Position numbers and translations under genes: made by a program | Assembly: GCA_018340805.1 (NCBI GenBank) | Contig: JACMZG010001914.1 | Location: forward strand, 13,883,270 to 13,947,269 | Direction of reading: 5' to 3' | From: Microvelia longipes | Taxonomy: Eukaryota > Arthropoda > Insecta > Hemiptera > Veliidae | DNA: 64,000 nucleotides | In this document: positions 29,314 to 39,700 of the stretch, piece by piece | How the letters are laid out: every line of letters begins with the position of its first letter | How positions within the stretch are numbered: the first letter of the stretch is position 1 | The notes under the pieces: model-generated | What the model saw: only the letters and a program-made list of their open reading frames with translations | Told to the model about the DNA's origin: nothing | The model's database searches: none

Positions 29314-32300
29314 CTACAAATAAATAATAGAATAAGTTACTTAAAAGAAATAGATAAATAAAATGTATCTAGTATCTAAAATCCACAATGCCCACCTATT
29401 AGAAAGTATATTTGTACAACAAATGAAGAATTAATGGAATATTAAAAATGTTTTAAATAAAGCTCTCTTCAAGAACTGCAGTCTTTCAATTTATTTATAG
29501 ATAATATATTATTACAGAGAAGTTTCGTAAAGACCTCTATTTCAGCAGCTTATTCACTTAATGATAATAATGGTACTAATGGAATATGATTGCCAGTAGC
29601 AAATTTAATATGGATTTGATCTAGGTCCATTTTTGTAGAGCCTTGTAAACTCAATGGCTTCCACAATGGAAGCGAAATGAATTCATCATAAACATAGATG
29701 AGGTTCCAACCAGAAGATCTATCTTCATGACAATAATTGCGAAAGTATGAATACAATGGGCTAATCATAGTGAATCAGGCATAGTATTTTCATAAACATC
29801 TATTCATAATTAAAAAGTTTTTTCTTAAAATAGAGTGATGATGGAGAGGGGAGGGGTCTAATATTTTGCCTCAATGGTAGCAGGAAATTAGTTCTCAGTT
29901 TCAACCAACTTTAACTTCCAAATCAACCACAAAAACTAATTGAACGTTCCCTAGAACAATTGAACGTTTCTTCATTCATTTTATTTTTGCGTTTAAGTCT
30001 TTAAAGCCCCCTCCCCCTCTTAAATAAAGAAATTTAAAATAAACCATTCTTTAATATTTACACAAGGATTATTTGTATGAAACTTCATCTTTGTAAATCA
30101 TAGTCTTGAAAACATTAAAATTGTACATATTTTAAATTGATTAACATTGGCATTTGATTAACAAATGCCCAATGTTTAAAAAATTGAATTTTGGTTATAA
30201 AAAAAAAAATATTTAAAATATTACCAGCATCTTTAGTGGATATATTTAAAGCATTTGCTATTTTCTCAGCTGTTACACTTTCAGGAGTGGCAAGCTTGTT
30301 AGTAAGAACTTTCATGGCTTGTTTCAAAGTTATTTTTCCTATTGGCACAATTTCAGGTTCATCGTAACCCAACTCTGAATCCAATGGATTCAATCGATTC
30401 GCAGGAAGTCGACTTTTATCAGATGGTTTACCAAATTTAGTCATCTGTAATGATGAAATAAACACAAAAATCATAAATATAAAATTGTAACAAAATGATA
30501 TCCTTGTTTGAAAATGAACTTAGTTTAACAGTCCAAAAAATATATATTATCATGACCTGAATCAGTTTGGCATATTACTATAAAGTCGCAACATGTTCCA
30601 AAATATAAAAACGTTCCTAAATATGTTAGTCTATAACTGTTGTTAATAAAAAAATATTTCAGTCACATAAAATTATAATGGCTAATTATGTTATTTTACT
30701 TCTCTTGTTTCTCACTTAGTGGTGTGCATGTAATAAGTTTCAGTGATTCCTCACCCACTCCTGTCATCTGGAAAACCTCATACGATTTATTTTCTGTTGT
30801 GAATTCATTATAATATCAGTATATGGTTATATACAGATGGTATGCTATACCATAGACATCTTATAATATAATAAACATGTTAAGAGCAATATAGGTAAAC
30901 AAAATGCTTACATCAGCTTTAGTTGATGTTACATAGACTTGCTTAAGATTTTCATCTAATTTTGTATCTTTTCTTTTTAATTCTTCAAAGGCACCACCAT
31001 GATCTGAACAAAATAACATCATGAAATGAATCAGACAAACAACACTTGTTGAATAAATCCTATTATATATTCCTGATTAAACAGGCAAGTATTTTCTACA
31101 TCATCACATTTAAATTTGCTTGGGTAATTATTACTCAATACTTGCCAAAGAGACTTATATTACTATAGGGAGAACTCAGGTCGTAAAGAGAAGTAATAAG
31201 GGGTCTGGCAGCATGGCTATTTCCATGAGGTACCATAAAGGTCCTCGCCCCTACTCTAAAGAGACTCTCCACCCCTCTACAACCTCTATCGGCAAAACAA
31301 TTTAAAATGCACCTCATTGACTTGTAATTCTACATAGCAAAGCAAGTACTAAATACTTTAACATAGAGATAAGCCTTTCTAGACCTTCAAAAAGACCACC
31401 AGGTTAAGTCATATGACTTAACCTACAGGTTACCTATGTTTAGCTGTTTATTAAGAGGTCTGCTTAAGATGATTCTATGGAATCGGTTAGAATTCTTAGA
31501 ACATCATATGATCAAACATAACATTTTGCCATAAACATTGAAAAAAATCAAAAGAAATAAATTTTTGTTAAATCCCCCATAGAGCAACATCAATTACTAT
31601 GTACACACAGTGCATTTAACAGGTAATAGTATTCCATATGCATTTAATACAATATGGTTCTTGCACAGTATTATTTGTTTAGTCGATCAAGTGATATTTC
31701 ATGATAAATGATCCCGCCAAAACATCGCATATTTGATGGCAAAGGTTCACTTTTGGTAATAAGGAAGTTCAAAACAAAAATATATTTAATTTAGTTGTGA
31801 TTTCTTTGAATAATAATAAAGTTACAAATGATTTGCATGATTGGTCTCCATATTAGTTTAGAAGTGATGAGGGGGCACAACTTAATCACAATGTCTCATT
31901 TGTGCCCACTCATCACTACTAATAAAGTTATACTATACAAATAATATTTTAAAAGTTATTTGATGAAAAACAGTAATATTAAAGGGACATAATACTTAGA
32001 TGAGAAGGTTATCTGTTTAATAAGATTGTCTCTGAAGGTACATAAACAGCATATCCGAGGATCTAGATTTCATTTCTCTAGTTTTAGCATATCGGACAGG
32101 ATTCCCTCTGCATGGCTCTTACAGCGTATGTAACCGTATTTAGATATCATACTTAAAACCATACAGTGACGTACTAATTGTTTGGAAAAGTAAGGCTTTA
32201 TCATGGCCATTATCACTAGTCTGTTAGTATGTTCACACACACTCTAGATCCGCGGATCGTATAGAATACGTATACAATACGGTCAAATAACTTCATGGTT

Positions 32301-33063
32301 CTTGCAGCGTATTTGTTCAGTCGATCGAGTGATAACTGATCCCGCCAAATTATGGCGTCTTGTATATTGAAGCTCCACTTTTGGTTATAAGGAAGTTTAA
32401 AACAAAAAATATATTAAATTAAATTGTGATTTATTTGCATAATAATAAAGTTACACTAAAATTAATAATATTCCAAAATGTTATTTGATCAAAAACGGAG
32501 AAAAGTGATAAACGGATAGAAGTGATAAAACGGTTATATAAAGTGAAATAAGAATTCGACGAGAAGGTTATCCGTTAAATACGATCGTCTCTAAAGGTAC
32601 ACACACAAAAAGACAGTGTATCGGGGGATCCATTTAGATTCCATCTCCCTAGTTCTAGCGTATGCGATCGGATCCCCTCCGCATTGTTCATACAGCTTAA
32701 ATTACTGTATTGAGAGATCGTACTCTATATAATACGCGGATCTAAAGTGTGTGTGAACGTACTATGTGCTGCCAACTTCAAGAATTTAGTACAGCTATCT
32801 ATTCCTAGTCTCTCAGAATGTCAAACTAACATCTAATTTTAAATTTCCACTCTCTAGCTCGACTTAAAGGGCTGTATAGTTTAAAAATATAATATTTTTC
32901 TATTCTCTAAAAACGTACCTTTCATCATTATATCAATTTCTCTCTGAGATGCAAGGTGCTTTGGAGCAACTATTGGTTTTTCCATTGATATAACTTTATG
33001 AGCACGATTCTCAACATTAAAACGTCGAGCTTTCCGTGCTACCACAGACAATACTTTACCCAT
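29126..33063 (-). CDS. NDUFAF4: NADH dehydrogenase complex I assembly factor 4 (NDUFAF4)
   Basis: Helps assemble mitochondrial respiratory complex I at an early step. Four exons join in frame: 33063-32919, 31003-30912, 30444-30225, 29313-29126 (645 nt, 214 aa plus stop), all AG/GT. Recognised by the N-terminus MGKVLSVVARKARRFNVENR, the APKHLAS segment, and IGKITLKQAMKVL with ESVTAEKIANALNI near the C-terminal half, all in the order of the human protein (MGALVIRGIRNFNLENRA... PKGKISIVEAL). Human is 175 aa; this one has about 35 extra C-terminal residues (ASQKAKKILIRQM onward). The first-exon start is chosen because MG is the conserved N-terminus; further in-frame upstream starts (MLLLI) are not conserved. 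Glycine 2 and serine 6 fit an N-myristoylation motif. Head to head with AP-1 sigma. Introns carry families D and E. Confidence 0.9.
29314..30224. other. NDUFAF4 intron 3: nothing else recognised
   Basis: A 72-codon minus frame (29550-29768, containing GWNLIYVYDEFISLPLW) has near-normal base composition but no homologue I recognise and no intron-exon logic with NDUFAF4. Otherwise AT-rich. Confidence 0.4.
30225..30444 (-). CDS. NDUFAF4: NDUFAF4 coding exon 3 (residues 80-152)
   Basis: Begins with an internal ATG (MTKFGKPSDKSRLP) directly after CATTACAG, then EPEIVPIGKITLKQAMKVLT and ESVTAEKIANALNISTKD. Donor GTAATA, phase 1. Confidence 0.9.
30912..31003 (-). CDS. NDUFAF4: NDUFAF4 coding exon 2 (residues 49-79)
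   Basis: A 92-nt exon encoding DHGGAFEELKRKDTKLDENL and KQVYVTSTKAD; human has ARKDEKLLSFLKDVYVDS here. Acceptor TTGTTCAG, donor GTAAGC. Too short to be seen as an open frame. Confidence 0.85.
31138..31308. mobile_element. Family D fragment (copy D4)
   Basis: Starts gccaaagagacttatattac and includes aataaggggtctggcagcat, ctttccatgaggtacc-like and ctccacccctctacaacctc blocks shared with D1 and D3. In NDUFAF4 intron 1; diverged. Confidence 0.5.
31597..32225 (+). mobile_element. Family E repeat, first unit
   Basis: Shares with the next unit, in the same order and orientation: atggttcttgcac, gtttagtcgatcaagtgata, gatcccgccaaa, ttttggtaataaggaagttc, aataataataaagttac and gagaaggttatctg. Includes a hairpin at 31862-31920 (agtgatgag, ggggcacaa and complements). 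Confidence 0.7.
32226..32762 (+). mobile_element. Family E repeat, second unit with inverted ends
   Basis: Left end gtatgttcacacacactcta, gatccgcgg; right end cgcggatctaaagtgtgtgt, gaacgtac, inverted repeats of about 30 bp. Together with 31597-32225 it makes a head-to-tail dimer. In NDUFAF4 intron 1. Confidence 0.75.
32919..33063 (-). CDS. NDUFAF4: NDUFAF4 coding exon 1 (residues 1-48)
   Basis: ATG GGT AAA start; encodes FNVENRAHKVISMEKPIVAP and SQREIDIMMK, ending at a GTACGT donor in phase 1. Confidence 0.9.
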
Positions 33064-33716
33064 TATTAACAACAGCAATAGTTAACTTAAATTAGATCAA
33101 GTTTAGTTTTTTCACATTTAAAAAAAAATATTCGGTAACCAAAATAACCTGATTGTAAACTCCGTGTTTCTATTTTCAGCATAAAAAAACTTTGAGAGCG
33201 TTCCAACGACTACTACCATACCCTCCAAGTACACTTAAGTGCTAATTTCAAACTTCATGATGTCATAAAGTTCACTTTTTATCTATGATTTTCCAAATTC
33301 AAATGGAGCGTTCACTATAAAATCTGTCCCCATAAAAGCATAAGGCAGGCCACCCTACCTTTTTGTAAGAGTTGAGCCCTCCCTGCTAAAAGTTTTTTGA
33401 GAGTAGTCCCTCAGGATTCTCTAGTTCTTAAACACAGTTTTGAGAACAGTCGCAAGCAGCTACACAACTTTTTTAATATTCTTGACAAACAACTCAACCG
33501 GGTGTGGTAGTTTTTGAAAACGCTTTTCAATAATACTTTTTTTGATGTTGGAGGTGCAAGTAGTTTATTTTAATTAAAATTATTATAATCATGTAATTCG
33601 ATGTGATAATTTTTTGTTTTATCTTTTAAATTTTTATCGGTGTTTCTTAGTTTATTGTATATTTATTGTGATTTTTCGAAGAGAGTTTATAAACACCGAT
33701 TATTAGCTAGTCGATC
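33064..33716. promoter_or_regulatory. Divergent promoter region of NDUFAF4 and AP-1 sigma
   Basis: 653 bp between the two start codons, holding both 5' UTRs and probably a shared bidirectional promoter. It has no element from the repeat families around it. A ctataaaatc at about 33315 is a possible TATA box on the plus strand. A 10-bp inverted repeat (atcggtgttt 33636-33645, aaacaccgat 33691-33700) lies just upstream of the AP-1 sigma ATG. Transcription starts cannot be placed by eye. Confidence 0.6.
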
Positions 33717-33719
33717 ATG
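33717..33719 (+). CDS. AP-1sigma: AP-1 sigma exon 1: start codon only
   Basis: The ATG is followed at once by a GTAAGTAA donor, so the exon contributes only methionine. Exon 2 also begins with ATG, giving MMQF, as in the MM/MMR/MML starts of animal AP-1 sigma. If this exon is not used, translation could begin at 38453 with loss of one residue. Confidence 0.7.
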
Positions 33720-36700
33720 GTAAGTAATAGCTGCCTCTAAGTTTTATATTATGGCCGATTTTGGAAATTTAATGATGGACGATATGGAAACTTAATTCTT
33801 TTGAGGAGGCACTGTGTTTCATTCAGAGGTAATGATCAAGAGAGGGGATACATAAAGTACGTTCAGTTATAAATTGGGTTGGCCATGGGGAGAGAAGAGC
33901 ATAAAGATTAAAGTGTGGTAAAAATTAAGACAGTAGGGGGGGGGGACACAGTTTATCCTTTCACACAGTATTCTAAATCTGTGGATTGTGTCAAAGAAAT
34001 CATAAAAAACAACATGTCCTGGTGAAGGGCTTGGACAAAACTGGGTGAACAGCACGAAATAGCCATTAATTATGATGACTGTCAAAGTCTAGACTCTCTA
34101 AATAATACATTTTTACAGTCTATCGTTTAGTTTAAAAATCCCCAAGGTCATAAGTATTTTGGGGATTGACCAATCAGAGTAGCCGCTGCCAACCTCTTAC
34201 TTTAAAAGAGAAAAAAATCCCTACCACAATAACCGCTGTAGGGAAAAACCCTTCTTCGCGGCAATCGTTCAATTTGTTTGTGGTTCTTCTTTTGATTACA
34301 TCGTTTTGAAAACAACTTTCAAATTAATCTTAAAAATGATAGTTTAAAATTAAACTACACAAAAGAAATGTAAAAAAAAACATCGCCCAGCAAATACGGG
34401 TAAAATAACCTGATTTGTTTACATTGTTTCTGCCCGCTCCCTTCTTGCAGGGATTTTTTTTCTTAAGAATCAGTGGTGCCTAAACTGACCTGTCAAGATT
34501 TTTAAACTAAACGATAGACTTTAAGTAGGTATCATAGAATTAGAAAAATAACTTTCTTTTATTAAGGCATAGAACCGAGTGGGAGAAGCTGAATTTCATA
34601 TTTACTTTAGCTGGCTCTGGTCCCAGGATTGAGAGAAATATCAAGTCATTGTAACAGTCAAACTATACAGGTTATTAGATTTATTATAGAGATATATATT
34701 AGAGGGGGCATAGCGTATCTCATTACATCAAGAGACCTGAAACATCTTTTTGGGGCTCTCAGGGGCTCTGTGTAAAGTAATTGAAACCTCCTCCAAGAGT
34801 GAGTTAAAATTATAATAAACCAGTTGTTGTCGACTTTCCACACATTGTTTGATTTGATTTGTATTTTATATAAGTTGTTTGTAATTTTGCACTAATTATT
34901 TTATAATATTTATAGCAAAGGTAGTCAGGTTACATTTTCGATGTTTCAAAATTTAGGGCCCCTCTAGTAATAATATCTCTATGGAGTGAGCATAAATACC
35001 AGGGAGATACAGCGATAACAGACACACACAAATACCTAGAGACAACTTTGTGAAAACCTTTTATGAGGTCTTCTATACACTTGAAACAGATAATTAATAA
35101 TAATAATAATAAAATGTGTATTTATTATAAATACAAAATTAGATTCAAGATACATATGTTACAAAAATAATTTTATAATAGAGCAACTATCAAACTCTTT
35201 AAGAGAAAAAATAAACTTTAAGCCGCAAAAGCATGAGCTTGTGTGCGGCTTTAGTCTTCTTATTAAAAGTTTCTTTTTCCTTATTAATAGTTTCTTATAA
35301 ATAGTTTAGTTTTTGTTAGTAGTTTTCTTAAATTATGTTTACTTAATTAGTATTTTTATACGACTTAGTACGAGTTAGTTTTTGATAAAATAATTTAAAA
35401 TAAGATTTCTTAAATTTAAGGAAGAGAATTTATTAATTAAAAAGTTAGTACAAAATAATAAATAAAATATAATAAAAATAAAAATATTATTTAATCTAAG
35501 GTTAAAAAAAAAGAAAAAAGAAGAAATAGGTGAAAGAAATTTTGGTGACATCAAAGTTTTTTATATTCTTGCAAACACAATACTTTTCCTATATACCAAT
35601 GGTATAAATGAGGAAAGTAAAAAAACAGAAACAATGTTCTAAAAGCTGATAATTAGTTTTTTATAACCTTAACTCACTCTTGGAGGAAGTTATAATAAGA
35701 TTACACAGAACTCTGAGAGCCCTAAAAAATGTTTTAAGTCCCCAAATAAGCCTTCTCCTGTAATATTGTATAGAAGGTTACTTTATAGTGGTGAAAAAAC
35801 ATTAAGTTCAATTATGTTCCCGTTTACATGCCAAATTATAGAATGATTTGATTTTTCTATACAATTAAGGATAAAAGAGAGAGGCAATGAAAGAAGAGTA
35901 AGGAGATAACAACACTTTGGTATTAATGCACGTTGAAAGGAGTTGTACTAAAAAAAACATTGTAACTCATTTGAAGCCCTGGAACGTATTGCATCATACA
36001 TTATAGACAAGCTCTCTTTGTCTTTTTCTAAGTCCCATTCTTGATATGAACTCTGACTCAAAACTTAGTTGTGAAAGTTTTAATGGTCACCTACCTCAAT
36101 CCTCTTGTGACACTGTATATTATACAGATGGGACCTATATTATACAGATTGTGGTAGTGGCATGCGAGGCTATTATGAATTACAAAACTTTATTTCCTTT
36201 AGAAAAACTAACAATAGTGTTTAGAAGGGAATAATTATTAATACCAGTTTGATAGAAACTATTAAAAGGAGTTCTTATCTGACTTGTATTAATATTTTTA
36301 CTGGATCCATATTTTCCTTGTCTGGAAGTGCTTACAAAACCTTTTATCTTGTTTCATCAATAATGATGTAGCAATAAGATATGCTCTTGTCCATAAGGGA
36401 ATTGAAAGCAATGAACTAGCAGACACCCGTGGCTAAAAAGGGATCTGAGACTACCCTTGGGGGCCCTGAAACAATAGTAGCCTAGCCTAAAATAAAACTA
36501 TAGCCAATGGTGTGGTTTAAGATTGCCTCCTAACCAATTTAGCCACTCCCATACTTCTGAGATGTGAGGCCCTAGCCTAGAAATGGTTCTCCTACTCTTA
36601 GATAGTCAGATAGAAGAAAAGTTAACAGTACTCTACCAAGATTGATTCCACTAATGGAAGATTATTCCACCAATACTGTTCAAGAAAATCATTTTGGGGA

Positions 36701-39700
36701 AAAGGAACTGTATACTAAACCTCTGGTGACAGTGCAAATTATTAGGGTCTATCCTCAACCCCTACTTACCTCCATAATAATAATAATATTTATCACGATT
36801 TTTATATCGAAAATACTTATTGGTTAAATATATTTTTTGTTTTAACTTTGTTGTTATTTATTATATATCCATCGTATTCTATCCAGTTATACTGAACTAT
36901 GTGAGAAATGCAGCATGAAGCTAATAACACTATTCCGAACATCTTTTGTTTTGGTTTTAAGTTTTAAATAGCTCTCATTTCATCACTTTTAATATTTTCA
37001 ATCTTACGCCATTTTTTTTTTTTTTCAAAAAGCTTTTATTACACATAATATACAAATATAAATATTAAATGCACACAGACATATTTTATATGATAAGTTT
37101 TATGTGAATCCCACAAGGATAAACCCGTGTGTGGGAGCAATTTCTTAAAGACTACGTCTTCTGGCGGTTTTATGATAGTTCATGTATATTAATTTTTATT
37201 AAATTTTTAATTTTACAAAATTAAAATTGTAAATCAATACAATAAAAAGTATATTGATAAAATAGATGAAAAAGAACTTAAAAACAAAGTAGAAAAAAGA
37301 GATATGTTAGTAAATTTTATTTTATGACTTTTTATTAATGATTTTTCCAGAAAAAGAAAGAATTTTTTTTCCAGAAAAAATTATGTTTTCGTATACATTA
37401 TGTATGTCTTTGAGCACTTTAACTCCCAAATATTTGTTTAAAATTGATATGAATTTTGAATTCCCAACAAAAATCAACTTATATGAGTAATAAGAATTCT
37501 TTCTTCTTCTGACATTCAAAGATTTCAAATTAACATTACAGCCATTAATTTCGTATTGGATAAAACTAGAATTTTTACTCTTAGGGTTATAATGGATTTT
37601 TACTCCACTGTAAAAATGAATTTAATGGAAACTAAATATATCATTTGATACTACCGAGTTTTGCAAAACATGAATAGTTGACACAATATAATTGTGCGTG
37701 AGACACCTAGGAAATGTAACAAGCAAAACTCATACTCTCTATGACCTTCAAATGTTCCCCTCCATCAGCACAGGACTTTTCCTAGAGATGGAGGGAAGTA
37801 TTTTTGTTAAGTTATAATGTAACAATTATTGTACATCATTTTTAGGATTAATTAATTATTTTATCTTTGTATGATATCAATTAATTGTATATTTATTTAA
37901 TAGATACATATTTATAAAAAAAAGTTAATTGAAGGTCAGAGTGAGTTCAGGCTCTGTCGTTGCTCTGATGAGTTAGACGTAACGAAACAGAGTGGGACAT
38001 GACATTATGTGGAACCATCAATGATGACGAGTGTCGAATGATGGAACAGTTCCCAGATGTAGCATTGCATTTTGCTTGTTACTCTTCCTAGATGTCTCTC
38101 GCACAATTATATTGTGAAAATAAATATGTTTGGTGTGGAAGAAAGTGAATAGATATTGAGGATGGAAGATATGGATCAAAGGTCAAAGATTTTATTGCAG
38201 TAACTCTTGAAAAGTACTATTTTATTGTTTAAAAAAACATTTTTTAAAGTTACTTACCAAATTGCATAAAACTAAATAAATTACATCAAAAATTACAATC
38301 CTAATTCAAATGGAACAATAAAAGTGCTAATTTTAAATAATATCTTATAACTGCTCTGTACTAAAAAATTACAAATTGATGACGACACTAATATTTATCA
38401 GATATCCTTTCATACTTTGTGGGCTTGCCGACTAACTTTTAATTTCTTACAGATGCAGTTTATGCTACTTTTTAGTAGACAAGGTAAACTGAGATTGCAA
38501 AAGTGGTATGTAGCTCATCCAGACAAACTAAAGAAGAAAATAACCAGAGAACTTATCACTACCATTCTTGCCCGGAAACCTAAAATGTGTTCTTTTTTGG
38601 AATGGAAAGACTTAAAAATTGTTTATAAGAGGTAACTAAGAATCTTCCTTTTCTATGATTTCATTTTCTTTGTAAATTATAATTATAAATAACTAAATAC
38701 TGATTATTAGATTGGTTATTTTTTAACTATCCTTTATTTAATCATATTTTTTTATAATATACTTTTTAAAAAATATTATTTTTATTTTAATTTAATATAT
38801 ATATTATTTGATACTACCAAGTTTTGTAAAACATGAATGGTTGACATGGTTCTTGGGATTCACGATTTGTTTTAGATTAAGTATTTATCAGAGACAATGC
38901 GTGCGCTCTCATCACCATCATAGTTGACGTGAAAAACATATATCATTATATATATTGGAGTTTTAAGTAAAGGGGAGAGTGAGTTGAGGCTCTATCAGCA
39001 CCCTGAAGAGTTTTACAAATCAAAACAGAGTGGGATATAAGATTATATTGAGCCATGATTAACGGGCGGATGTCAAATGATGGAACAGTTCTTTATTATA
39101 TCTTCTTTGTTATCATGTATTTTCCCAAATTGTATGGAGCCATTTGTTAATCATTCGTTCCAAATTTTTATTAAATTGTCAATTTGAACCCTTGTTTAAG
39201 TACTTTGTAATTGTAACTAAGTGAAATGTATTATTTAATGATCCAATTAATGGCTTATTTATTTATTTTTATTTTGCAGGTATGCTAGTTTATATTTTTG
39301 TTGTGCTATTGAGCAGAATGATAATGAGCTGCTAACACTTGAAATCATTCATCGATATGTAGAGTTGTTAGACAAGTATTTCGGAAGTGTAAGTTACTTA
39401 TTGTAGTACATAAGATTATATACTGTAAAAAGTTACAAATTTTGCTTTCCTATCTCTTAATAATAAGAGGGAAAGTACTGTTATAGTTATGTTAAAAATT
39501 AAACTTTATATAAATTACAATGACATTTCAATTTCTATACAAATTACAATTTTGTAAATATTCATTTTATAAAAACTCCAATGCAGAGAAGAAGGATTAC
39601 TAAGAAGTTTGAAATAAACTCTGTTACTGTCAATGTTTTAGTTTATTTGAAATATTTAATAACATTTAGTTCTAATATATTGTAAGTTGTTTCTAGCATG

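Larger units (their letters stand above)
34665..35760. repeat. Inverted pair of a 100-200 bp repeat (family F)
   Basis: The segment at 35665-35755 (ttaactcactcttggaggaa, agttataat, cagaactctgagagccctaa) is the reverse complement of 34730-34815 (cctccaagagtgagttaa on this strand). The space between holds family B copy B4 and a nested element. Confidence 0.6.

Noticed and set aside
29550..29768. 72-codon minus frame in NDUFAF4 intron 3
   Set aside because: Near-normal composition but no homologue recognised and the NDUFAF4 reading frame is complete without it.
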